DNA of 64,000 bases from Hofstenia miamia (taxonomy: Eukaryota; Xenacoelomorpha; Acoela): positions 2,772,739 through 2,836,738 of the forward strand of contig SCFE01000001.1 of the NCBI GenBank assembly GCA_004352715.1, given 5' to 3'. The position numbers were made by a program, and so were the translations under genes. Shown piece after piece: positions 46,700-57,384 of the stretch. Under the pieces are notes generated by a model, which did not search any database, had not been told where the DNA came from, and saw only the letters and a list, made by a program, of their open reading frames with translations. The first letter of the stretch is position 1. Each line of letters starts with the position of its first letter.

Positions 46700-47650
46700 G
46701 TAAATATGTTTTGCATGTTTGTGTCTCTGATTGTATTTTGTCGGTGTAAAATTTTTAATTTTTTCTAATTTTTTTACAATTTTTTTCCACTCCAATCTCC
46801 TTTTCTAAATCATTCCAAATATTTGAGGTTGCTCGATGAAAAGTAGGATAGGAAATACTACTGCAAATAAATTTATGTGATCGTGTATTTATTTTAAAGT
46901 AATTATCAAGAAAAGACAGTGATCTTCCGCCATATTTATGTTAAACAAAATTGAAGCTGCATAGAATTTTACTTGATATAGAGGGGATAATATATTATAA
47001 TTTCATCTGGATTCACTAACATGATCATGCTTACTTGCAAAATTTAATGTTTGTAATCATTACACGAAATATTTCTTGCTATGAAATATTTCTGTCGAGC
47101 TCTGGCGTACGAAAGTTGATTTTGTGTGCTATCTTAATACATGGCATAAAAAATATTTTAACAATTGCTCTAATTGTACTGCATTTTTATAACGTCAAGA
47201 AATCCATTTTCGTACGCCATCGCGCGACAGAAATATTTCATAGCAATAAATATTTCGTGTAATGGACGAATTAAAAGTTTTTAAATAGCGGCTTTTGTAT
47301 TAAAATTAATAAAAAAATGAACAATAATGTAACTGCTATAAACAAAGGGCATGCAATTGAACGTGATAATATAGTCCTAAATTTCTAAGGTGGTATAAGT
47401 ATCTAGTCGAGACGCCGTTTTCTGTAACTTTTAAGGAGAATTTTATCAAATTTTAAATCTTTGTCAATATCAACACCTAAATATATAACATGATCACTTT
47501 GTTTTTTTGCAACACTGTTAACAATTAATTCGATCTCGTTTGTTATTTCTTTTATGGAATTAAGGGAGAATATAATGAATTGCGTTTTTTCAATATTAAT
47601 TTTTAATTAAATGGATGAGAAATACCTAGAAAGATTTTTAATATCACGTT
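46700..47650 (-). mobile_element. LINE 3' region, interrupted by a MITE
   Basis: On the minus strand, 47640-47390 reads LQRDIKNLSRYFSSI, a stop, then KINIEKTQFIIFSLNS and DHVIYLGVDIDKDLKFDK. This is the RT thumb region just after the YADD box. After the MITE at 47058-47264, 46960-46780 gives SLSFLDNYFKINTRSHKFIC and YPTFHRATSNIWNDLEKEI, the LINE C-terminal domain. The YADD-side part is cut off at an (AAT)n tract near 47680-47720. Confidence 0.7.
47058..47264. mobile_element. MITE with ~56-bp terminal inverted repeats
   Basis: Left arm CATTACACGAAATATTTCTT followed by GCTATGAAATATTTCTGTCG and GGCGTACGAAA. The right arm is the reverse complement with a few mismatches, ending ATATTTCGTGTAATG. 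Total 207 bp. Using CACGAAATATTT as the terminus leaves TA on both sides, consistent with a Tc1/mariner-type TA target duplication. It interrupts a LINE, so it is the younger insertion. Confidence 0.8.
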
Positions 47651-47677
47651 GTAAATTTTTTGTAGCCCCAAATAATA

Positions 47678-47722
47678 ATAATAATAATAATATTAATAAT
47701 AATAATAATAATAATAATGATA
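47678..47722. repeat. (AAT)n microsatellite
   Basis: AAT trinucleotide run with one interruption, probably the 3' tail of a LINE. Confidence 0.9.
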
Positions 47723-47729
47723 ATAATAA

Positions 47730-48205
47730 AATTTAATTTTTAAAATCCTCTGTATATAAAATCATTATACAAATAAAGTGTAAAGCACATATTAAGATTT
47801 TAAAAATAGTTTTTTCTGGTTCAATGACTAAGTTTGGTTGTTGGAATTAATTGAGTTCTTTAGTAATTTAAATAGTTGATTTTTCTTGATTTCAAATACA
47901 CGTCTATATTTCTTTAAAAGTTTTTCATTAATTTATTCCAAAAGTCAATACAAAAATTAGTAAATGAGTACCTCATCATATTTTTCTTAAATTTAAGTTT
48001 TCTATAAGAATTTGTTCTTAAATGTATTTTAGTTGGTATTTGGTCTCGTGCCTTCAATTTGAAAAATACTTCTAGAGATCTTAGTTTTTGTAAATATACT
48101 AATAAAAATAAATAGTTATCTTCTTTAATTTTAACTTGCTTTCTTCTTTCACAGATGGTATTGATACTGCAATTAAAAATTCTTTCTAGTTTGATTTTCA
48201 TTCTC
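47730..48205 (-). pseudogene. second LINE C-terminal fragment
   Basis: The minus frame 48201-47914 includes LRSLEVFFKLKARDQIPTKI, RTNSYRKLKFKKN and SFTNFCIDFWNKLMKNF. This layout (leader, aromatic-rich stretch, 'FWNxL') is that of LINE C-terminal domains. The (AAT)n tract at 47678-47722 would be its 3' tail. It is separate from the LINE at 46700-47650. Confidence 0.45.
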
Positions 48206-50455
48206 TAATTAAGAATTGTTAATAGACAATCTGAACATAAGTAATAAGGTAATATTTATATGATTTTATTAAAGTGATTTTCCAGTTAATGAATATGAAT
48301 CCTTGAATTTTAGATAGTGTCTTGATTTCTTGAATCATTTCTGCATTATTTTGTTGACTTCAATTTGAAATGCATCATTGTGTTATGAGGCTATTATCAT
48401 TATAACAAATTAATATATTTCACTATGATCTACATGCTTAATTATGTCATTTATATATTGCGAATAAAATTTGCCCTAGTATTTCTATATTTTATGTCTA
48501 AAAAACCCAAGTTATGCAACTATATCACTCTTAAGATCATTCATCAAATGCCTATAATCGAAAATCAAAATTTTAGCAGTGATATTTTTTTTGGATCTAT
48601 TTTTTGGGCATTCATTTCTTGGGGAGAAGGTGCCTGAATCTCTAGCCTCATGCAAAGGCACGCCTGAACTGATTAGCAAGAAAACGTGATTTGAAGGCGT
48701 AAATAAGAAAAGAGGCAATCTTCTATTAATTAGATTGTGAGTTATGATATTTTCTATGGAAGCCATGATAAATTTTAAAAATGCTTGGGTTAAGAAAAAT
48801 AAGAAACTGTGTAAAAATTAATAACACAAACAATCAAAGAACATTACATCTAAAAGAGGGTGCTCTTAAGGCATAGTAGTAAATACGGTTTTATTTGTAA
48901 TATATCCAAATGACATAATTCAACAATAAACCATAGTGAAATATATAGTTTTGATGATGATTCCTGCCTCATAATTACTGAGAATGTCGCATTCAGGATA
49001 CAGAAAATTTACAAAGTGATATCTTTCTAGCAATTCACATCCATTAAGAAAAAATTACCATTAAATATGCAATTCATTCTATTCTTTTTAATTCCATCAA
49101 AGAATTAAATGTTAAAAATGATTCGAAAATATTGTTTCATATTTTGGTGCAGAAATCAACAAAGAATTGAAATTGAATATATATTGAGTGCAAAAAATGT
49201 AGGCCAGATTACTATTATCATTAACATATCCAACGATGGCATGCACTTTGTGTATTGCAATTGCATTATTGTTCATTTTTAATTGTTAAATAGGCTGAGA
49301 ACACCCGCAAACTTATAATGGCGCTTTCAAAACATTAATATTTGCACGTAAACACAAACGATAGTTACCGAATGCAAACAGATATATAATGTATTGTGCT
49401 GTAATCTGCCAAAACACAGTAATTCAGTGAAAAATAAAGTGGAATATATGTGTTTTGACTAGTGATTTCAAGTGCAAATAGAAGATGCTGATTTCTGCCA
49501 ATCACAAATAAACACCATTAAGGGACCAACCTGAAAAATATACTGCTGCCACATGATATAAAATTAGAAAAGCATTAGGTTTTTAAAAAAGTCAATTTTG
49601 AAAATTTAGTGAATTACTGTGCTTTGCCAAATAACGCTAAATCAAGTTCAGTTATATTTATATATCAAAATGGCAAAAATCAATGTTTTATTGCGGAAAA
49701 TTTAGAATTATATTCATAATCATATAAATTTATTAGCAGCAATGTTTCTTAACGTATTGTCCATCAAATAATCTCCAATATTTGGAACGAACTCGGGAAT
49801 GGGATTAGAATTGACAAAAAATAAAAAAGACAGCCATAATCATGGTATGCACATTTGCCGACTTCTTGCACTGAGCTCACCGCATTATTAACAAATACAC
49901 ATATTTATTATTATATATTTAGTTTGAAGTCTTAATGTTTTGCATGGTATTTGTAAATATCGTGTCTTGAATCATATTCATATTATTACTATCAATATTT
50001 ATATGCTTACAAAAGAATGCCTTCAAATCACACGTCAATATATTGGATGGGATGTTTACTTCTCACTAATGAAATCTCATGCACACACATCAACTAATCA
50101 AAAAGTGTATTAGTGATGCTTAAATTGACATGTGACGAAAGAGAACAGTGCAATTTATAATAATCTAAGCTTTATCCGTGACTTTATTATTTTGATGTGT
50201 TTTAGTTTAGTTTGTTTATTTGTATATATAATTACAATTTTTTCATTGAATTTTTAGTTTCGACAACTCTAAATTATGAAGATTCTATGAGAATCAGTAT
50301 ATTAGTAACTAAACAGATTTAATACGATGTTTCTTTTTCAAGTTTAGGTATTATGTAACCTACGTTACAAATTTGGAAACAATAATTACTAATTAGGTGA
50401 TAGTTCTCAATAGTACAATGATAGTGCGTAATATTTTGTAAAAAAGTGTTTTTAC

Positions 50456-50802
50456 CTGTCAATAGTGATAAGTACGATATGAAACCAAGAGCTACCAATA
50501 AAGGACCACATTAGGAATGTTGAATGAAGCAAACGACAGTACAGAACTGTCCAAATACCAGATGGTGTTGCAATAATAGGTTGGAGTGCTGTCTTAAATA
50601 AGAATAAAAATGAAGTAGAAAAATCAACGCTTGCAAGACTGGCACAAAATTTGTTGGACACTGTAGCCTTTAGCTGTTTACTTGAAAAATATACAACTAA
50701 AAGGAAAAGATTGACTACCATAGAAGCGATATTTTCGAAAGAAGAGATCGCTATTTGCCAAGAAGGTGCATTTTCAAGAAAAGCAACAGTGTCATTTGAC
50801 AT
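50456..50802 (-). CDS. class A GPCR, exon 1 (N-terminus to TM3)
   Basis: Opens with ATG at 50802 (an in-frame stop lies upstream) and a short N-terminus MSNDTVAFLENAPSW with an N-glycosylation site NDT. TM1 is about residues 17-40, and TM2 about 51-74 with an LASVD motif. The conserved disulfide Cys is C89 (TVLYCRLL). TM3 ends ITIDR at the donor GACAG|GTAAAA. The two leftover bases AG pair with A from exon 2 to make Arg of DRY, so the intron splits the DRY motif itself. TTTATTTGACAG right before the ATG could be an acceptor, so a 5' non-coding or coding exon further upstream is possible. Confidence 0.9.
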
Positions 50803-50846
50803 TCTGTCAAATAAACAGAATTTTCTTTATTTTAAGTAAAAATCGG

Positions 50847-51442
50847 CCTATGAGAATTCTTAGCCAATAAGAATTTAGCGTACTTGTAAACTCGCAAATC
50901 AAATTCGACAATATTGAAAAGATTTTAACATTAAGCAATTGTTAAGAATTAACAATGCTAAAAGTACATACCATACGGGGGGTTGATGGTTTGCCCAATC
51001 TCATGAGGTCCAACCGAACAAGTCAGAAGGTATGGGAAAAAGTTTTTCTAAAGTGGAAGCAAATGCAGAGAAAAAGCTATCTTCTTTTGAGAAAAAATTA
51101 ACCAAATTTTGGCAATTTCAGTTATTGTAAAGTAAATATTTATATATCAAAATTTTCTGCTTAATAACACTTTGATTTGCTTGGAAATTTATTCTTATTT
51201 TGAAAAATTAGATTGATCTTATTCTTGGTTAAATTGATTCTATTAAATTGTACAAATAAAATATTGTTGTTCTGAAATTGCCTGTCATCACAAGTCTTAC
51301 GATTACGTGGGATTACAACTACGATTGCATAAATGTATTGCATAAAGTATTGGGCTTATAGAAGCATTATATTCATTAGCTTCATGCTTATTATTACATT
51401 TCTATTTGTAGTAATACTTGATGACATTTGGAAAATGTTTAT
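50847..51442. repeat. 596-bp duplicated segment, copy 1
   Basis: Identical to 52311-52905 apart from one G in a homopolymer (near 50986). The second copy is bounded by single Ns at 52310 and 52906, so the repeat most likely reflects a contig used twice by the assembler. Confidence 0.9.
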
Positions 51443-52309
51443 CTTCGTAGTACTAAAGGTGATGTAGAATTGTGAAAATTTTCAAAAAACGTGGGTAATA
51501 TGGGGCAATGGTTGCAACATCTGTCGAGCGATCTGGAACAGCTTGCTAAAATGTGCCCCACTTCTATGTCTGTTTTTGACACCAAAACATATTCCAAAAT
51601 TTTGCCAATTCTTGCCAAAAATCCTATTTAAAAGTTAGCTCCTATGGCCCAATGTGTGAAAAAATTAAAGTTTTAAACTTTTTTCAAAATTTTTTTAGTT
51701 TAAGATCAAATATATTGTCAATAATTAACAACAAGGACTTTGCAATAGCGCATGCAAAATCCATTAAAGAACAAGCTGAAGTCTAAATTAAGTTCATTTT
51801 CCTGTTGGAAACCTCAAGTAAATGAATTTGAAATGCCGAAACATCTAACTTCGACTGCTCAATTGTATTCGGTAACTTTAACAATCACTTTTTTCATATT
51901 TTTTCAACAATGCTTGGGAATCCAATTCTAGTTACATCTGAAAAATTAGAAATTTTTTTACTAATAATAGGTGTAATCTAAGCAAAAACTAGTTTAAAGT
52001 ATAGAAAACATTGGTAAAGATGTAAATAGTGATGGTGTAATGATGGATAATTAATGACAAAAGGATGGAATCATCAAACGAATTTTTGTTCATGAGGAAG
52101 CTGACCTTTCCATTTTTTAAAAAGAACTATTCCGCTACGGCTAATTAAGCTCATAATTACAAAAATATCGTTGTTGCAAAGCCAAAATGCAACCATAAAG
52201 GAATTGCTTGTAGTACATAGTGAACCACTGTGTGTACTTATTCGGAAAAACAAAATTTCAAAAAACACCCATTGAAACATTGTTGTATCTGTTTCTAATT
52301 ACCATAAAG
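51443..52309. other. unique spacer between duplicated segments
   Basis: No recognised gene. The minus frame 52280-52074 is open with several cysteines and aromatics but matches nothing I know. Confidence 0.4.
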
Positions 52310-52310
52310 N

Positions 52311-52905
52311 CCTATGAGAATTCTTAGCCAATAAGAATTTAGCGTACTTGTAAACTCGCAAATCAAATTCGACAATATTGAAAAGATTTTAACATTAAGC
52401 AATTGTTAAGAATTAACAATGCTAAAAGTACATACCATACGGGGGTTGATGGTTTGCCCAATCTCATGAGGTCCAACCGAACAAGTCAGAAGGTATGGGA
52501 AAAAGTTTTTCTAAAGTGGAAGCAAATGCAGAGAAAAAGCTATCTTCTTTTGAGAAAAAATTAACCAAATTTTGGCAATTTCAGTTATTGTAAAGTAAAT
52601 ATTTATATATCAAAATTTTCTGCTTAATAACACTTTGATTTGCTTGGAAATTTATTCTTATTTTGAAAAATTAGATTGATCTTATTCTTGGTTAAATTGA
52701 TTCTATTAAATTGTACAAATAAAATATTGTTGTTCTGAAATTGCCTGTCATCACAAGTCTTACGATTACGTGGGATTACAACTACGATTGCATAAATGTA
52801 TTGCATAAAGTATTGGGCTTATAGAAGCATTATATTCATTAGCTTCATGCTTATTATTACATTTCTATTTGTAGTAATACTTGATGACATTTGGAAAATG
52901 TTTAT
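52311..52905. repeat. duplicated segment, copy 2
   Basis: See 50847-51442. Flanked on both sides by one-base gaps. Confidence 0.9.
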
Positions 52906-52906
52906 N

Positions 52907-53670
52907 TATAAATATCTTGTGTATTATAGGGAGCATTGCAACTTGCTGTTCCAAAAATGAAATTACTACTAACAGTTTATTTATTGTCTGCAAATGTTGG
53001 TGATTAATTAAGGTTAATCCAAAAAATTTAAGTTATTAATTTATGCCTTCTAAGTGTTATAAGTAAATCCGAAAAATTATAATTTAATGGCAATCTTCTT
53101 AGTTCATAGAAATCCGATAATTGCAATTGAAGAAAGCCTGCTAAAAAATGAAATTAAAATTTATAGCTTTAGCAGGAATTTCTAATATTTGCTAAGAATA
53201 AACATGATTCTAAAAATAAAAATAAAAAAAGGGATGTTCTAATAATAACAATGCTTAGAAATCTTATACCTAAAGTCGACGTTAATGTCAATAAGAAATA
53301 TTCTGAACTTTCAATGGTTTCAGTAATATACTACATTAAAAATATTATATTGTTTCTTGTATAATTGAAATTTACAAAAACCTGAGCTGTGTCTTCAATT
53401 GAACATATTTACAGACACAATATTTTTTATTAAAATATCAAAATTTGTAGCTACATACTAAGCTTTCAAAAAGATATTGAAGGAAACTAGAATTGGTCTA
53501 AATAGAGAGTAGCGTTCTCAATATAATTATAATAATAATCAAAATATAAATGATCAGCCAACAAGACCCACTATGAGAATTAAGTATTGTTGTTTAAAAC
53601 TTCTGTATTTTAAGGTAATAGTAAAATATTCCAAAAGAAATTTTCAAGAACCTGAGGGAAATATCATGTG
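52907..53670. other. AT-rich stretch, no gene seen
   Basis: Nothing recognised. Confidence 0.45.
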
Positions 53671-53676
53671 GTTTAA

Positions 53677-55320
53677 TATATAAATAACTAAATCTAAATT
53701 GCATCACAATTAAAATATTGATAAAATATAACTAAGTATCAAGGAGGTAGTTAAGAGACGGACGACAAGCGTTTTATTATCAGAAAAAATTTAGTGGATT
53801 GCAATAAGTGTATGGACCTCCAGCTATTCAACAAACAACAAAAATATTTTAGATTAGTTGATGAATGTCAATGTAATTTTAGAAAAACCCAGGCGAAAAA
53901 AGTATATATGTATTTACAACTAAAGATACATTCAACATAAATATTATTTTTCAAATTTTCTTTTTTTCTTGCAGCTAAAGTTCTTTCACCAAATGATGAT
54001 GCATATACGTTCATAAAACAGTTCTAAGAGATTATATCATACTAATTACCTGAGAAGAGTTTTTTACTGCAATGATTGTAAGAGACTTTTTACTAATGAA
54101 AGACGTCTTAGAAATGGGACGTGTGATGAGAGAAGACTAAGAAGAATGCCAGTGAATTTGAATTTTGATAGCTTACCAATCTCAGTACAGAATTGTGTTG
54201 GTAATGATTCTAAATCAAAACACAAAAGTAGAAGAGGAAAACTCAATGTTCGGTGAGCAACAAAGCAAACAATTTCTCTAAAACTTGGCTTTCTATAAAA
54301 ATTTTTTTAGTAAATTGCATTAACAATACTTCGAAATTTAGAAAATCAGGGAATCTGACAGCGATTGTTTAACTCAAAAGATAAAAAAATCTAATGAATT
54401 CATCGCTTATTCAAAGATTAAATATACTTAAGAACTTCGTGCAATATTTGAATTCAAAAATTTATTTTGCAAACGCAGCAATTAACGAAATACGCTCCGG
54501 GTTGAGTCGTTCTGCAGAACGTGAAAAAAATTTAAGTAAAAATAAACTGTTTTTTAAGGTACCCTCTTTAAATGAAATGACCGTAGTTATAAACAAACAA
54601 TAAAAGATCTCTTGACTAACCATTTTAAAAATGCTATAAAAATAGAGCATGCGCATTTTCCAGCCATTGTTTTTTTTGATTTGCAGCCTAATTTAACTTG
54701 TAGCCCTGCATCACTGTTTGCATTAACTTTAAAAGATTTTGAAGAACTAAAAAATGGCAAATCTTTAGCAAACACCAAACATAAGACTGGCTATAGAAAT
54801 TCGGTGGCGATTGTTGCTACACCCATTCAAGTTCACAACATGAACATACTCATTAATTCATATAAAAAACATATGGTGTAAATTGTGAATTAATTTTTGG
54901 CAATAATAATCAAAATATTTGAATCACAATGTCAACTCAGATTAGAAATGCCATGCAACCTTACTTACCTTCATATTCTAGATTCAATTTTGTGAGGAAG
55001 TTCTGGAATAATCATATATTGAATAATTCAACTATTCTTGAAAAGTAAAGCAAGCACACTTTCGTCAAACTGGCACACAATTAAAACTGCAAAAAAGGAA
55101 TATATTCCAATCTATCAGCAATTTATAAAAGTGTGCTTTCAATACCAACAACTTCAAAAGAAAGCATTTCAAACCCATTGGAAAAACAAAGATTAGAATT
55201 TATAAATGCCTTGAATACTTTTAGTCAAAATTGCAACTGGAATGATAACGAGAAGGCGCTTCTTATAGTGTTTGAAAATATTTCCTTGGAAAATATTAAA
55301 AAAATTCATTAAAAATGCAA
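53677..55320 (+). mobile_element. Crypton-like tyrosine-recombinase element, degenerate
   Basis: A chain of plus-strand coding blocks. First is a cysteine-bearing exon (53756-53901) with FIIRKNLVDCNKCMDLQLF and DECQCNFRK. After a 70-base intron with a strong acceptor (TTTTTTTCTTGCAG) comes VLSPNDDAYTFIKQF. A finger-like block follows (FYCNDCKRLFTNERRLRNGT), then a helical block (54394-54602) ending KVPSLNEMTVVIN. A block at 54612-54881 contains ASLFALTLKDFEELKNGK and NTKHKTGYRN, and a C-terminal tail runs to about 55313. The last blocks follow the order of Crypton-like tyrosine recombinases ('RPxxxxxLTLxEF ... HKT'). The first catalytic Arg is not visible. Several shifts show it is inactive. 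Confidence 0.5.
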
Positions 55321-55324
55321 TTAA

Positions 55325-55624
55325 TCAAAGCAAAAAATGATTTTTTAGAAGAGACTGAATGAAGAATTTGTAACAAGCTTCTTTTTGCGGCTAGATACGT
55401 AAAGCCATGAATACTTTTGTTTTTTTCCGTGTAATATGCTTCTAAGTTCGGTTTTCCGTGGTTTTTGTTAGTTGTAAAAAAATGATATAGAGTGGGAGTT
55501 ATAATTTTTTGCTATCAATTATGGTACAGAGTGGTATTTATAAAAATTTCTGTACAAAGTGGGACTATTTACTGTCATCATAAAGAATGGACGCAATAAT
55601 TTTTCTTTGTGCACACATTGGTCG

Positions 55625-55663
<39 letters not shown>
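55325..55663. other. spacer with a long (AT)n tract
   Basis: AT dinucleotide run at about 55627-55660, ending at a one-base gap (55664). No gene. Confidence 0.7.
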
Positions 55664-55664
55664 N

Positions 55665-56130
55665 TATATAAATAACTAAATCTAAATTGCATCACAATTA
55701 AAATATTGATAAAATATAACTAAGTATCAAGGAGGTAGATAAGAGACGGATGACAAGCGTTTTATTATCAGTAAAAACATTAGTGGGTTGCAATAAATGT
55801 ATGCACCTCCAGCTATCAACAAACAACAAAAATATTTTAGATTAGTTGATGAATATCAATGTAATTTTAGAATAACCCAGACGAAAAAAATGTATATATG
55901 TATTTACAACTAAAGATACATTCAACATAAATATTATTTTTCAAATTTTCTTTTTTTCTTGCAGTTAAAGTTTTTTCACCAAATGATGATGCATATACTT
56001 TCAAAAAACAGTTTACTACACGGCGAAATACGCAGGGTGAATGACTTTCTTCCAAAGCTAGAGTATCAGATAAAAACATAGACAATTTTATAAGGCATTC
56101 AGTAAAGCACGAAGTAGTCTCTTGTCAAGT
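55665..56130 (+). repeat. second, partial copy of the Crypton-like element 5' region
   Basis: 55665-56013 matches 53677-54024 with about 95% identity by eye and several indels. It includes the intron acceptor and the exon reading VFSPNDDAYTF. Past that point it diverges, reading SDKNIDNFIRHSVKHEVVSC and QVCLHTCKY. It starts right after a one-base gap, so allelic or contig-overlap duplication is possible, but the divergence of the 3' part argues for a distinct copy. Confidence 0.6.
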
Positions 56131-56566
56131 ATGTTTACATACCTGTAAATATTCTTTTTAATTCCAAATTTTACTATTTTGGTTTTGCCATCCGTAGGTT
56201 ACAGGAAAGTATTATAGAACGTTGCCCTCTTACCAAAATTTTTTGGAAAGGAATTTAATGCGAAAAAATTAAGAATATTAGAAAATATATTTATATTGTT
56301 TGATGATCCATTACTTGGACCTAATTAGTACACAAAGTTTACTGCATTTTGTCATTTCCTGAAGAAGATCACTTTATAGTTAATCAAAAAAATGTTCTAT
56401 TAAAAATCATGCTCACGTTTACAAATTTTCATCAGGCAGCAGAAAACTAGCATTTTACTATCTCTATTTTAAAGAAGGTGAAACCCAAAATATTTAAAAC
56501 AAAAATAAATCTGAATATACATGTGCGTTGTTTTCCTATTACATTTATCAATGCTGATAACTTGAA

Positions 56567-56713
56567 CTAAATGTTGCTGACACATCTTTCAAAAATCATT
56601 GCGTTGACTTGCGACCAGAGCCGAACGTTGCCAAACAATAACACCAGCTGTCTTTCGTTCATAGCATCATGCCAGTAGTATATTGACACTCCCGTGCAAA
56701 GACTTAGGACAAT
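56567..56713 (-). CDS. candidate terminal exon, unknown protein
   Basis: Follows a strong acceptor (TTTTTATGTATTTTTTCAG) and runs 48 codons to a stop. It encodes IVLSLCTGVSIYYWHDAMNE and then a segment ending NAMIFERCVSNI. Codon composition is less AT-rich than its surroundings, supporting real coding. I do not recognise the protein, and no upstream exon was found with confidence. Confidence 0.3.
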   Translation of the reverse strand: MVLSLCTGVSIYYWHDAMNERQLVLLFGNVRLWSQVNAMIFERCVSNI

Positions 56714-56889
56714 CTGAAAAAATACATAAAAATTGTTTTTCCTTGTAAGTTTTAGAAATCTCATATATAATAAAATTACTAATACGAGTATCTTAAGAAG
56801 TCGCGAAGAATTCTTTAAGTTTAAAAATGAATTCTAAATTATATTTTTTTAAAGAAAGCATTGCTTTACACTTAAACAAAACTATAAGA

Positions 56890-57175
56890 GTTAACATGAA
56901 ATTTAAGGTTGCACCATAAAACTATACAAAAATGATGTATCAACAATTAGTTCTACCTCCATGATTTTTGATCTCTTAAAAAATTCTCTAGTTATTAGGT
57001 TTTCCAATAGGGTGTGAGAAATGCTCTTACAGGATCTGAAGTTGGCTTTTGAAGCTCGCTTTGTTTTTGTCATTTCAATAAACATCCCTTATCTTCTATT
57101 CCCAAATATTTTCAAATTGGTTTAAGTTAAATGAGCATGCATGATATCTGAAGAGTTTTACATCCTTCTCCTGCA
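56890..57175 (-). pseudogene. Tc1-like transposase C-terminal remnant
   Basis: The minus strand reads KDVKLFRYHACSFNLNQFEN then IWE and a stop, followed in frame by NDKNKASFKSQLQIL. This resembles the Tc1 end 'WPAxSPDLNPIENVWxxLKxxV', with SPDLNPIEN degraded to SFNLNQFEN. Dead fragment. Confidence 0.55.
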
Positions 57176-57179
57176 AAAA

Positions 57180-57331
57180 ATTATATATATATATATATAT
57201 ATATTTATATACATAAATGCCGCGCTTTGTACAAATTATACATAGAAAATGAGGTTCAATATCAGTTGAGTTGATGCTTCAATTAATATTAATATTGCGA
57301 TTTCGTTTATGACTGCTGTATAATCGATTCT

Positions 57332-57379
<48 letters not shown>

Positions 57380-57380
57380 T
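57180..57380. repeat. two (AT)n microsatellites
   Basis: AT tracts at about 57181-57206 and 57338-57376. Confidence 0.9.
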
Positions 57381-57384
57381 TATA

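Larger units (their letters stand above)
45997..50455 (-). other. GPCR intron (4.46 kb) with transposon insertions
   Basis: Bounded by GTAAAA at the donor side (50455) and TTTAG at the acceptor side (45997). It holds LINE fragments in both orientations and a MITE, listed separately. The stretches 48240-50450 show no recognised features except a few short frames. Confidence 0.8.

Noticed and set aside
57029-57170. Coding exon with acceptor TTTTTTGCAG and donor CCT|GTAAGA on the minus strand
   Set aside because: The sequence translates as the decayed end of a Tc1 transposase with a stop inside, so the splice-like sites are coincidental.
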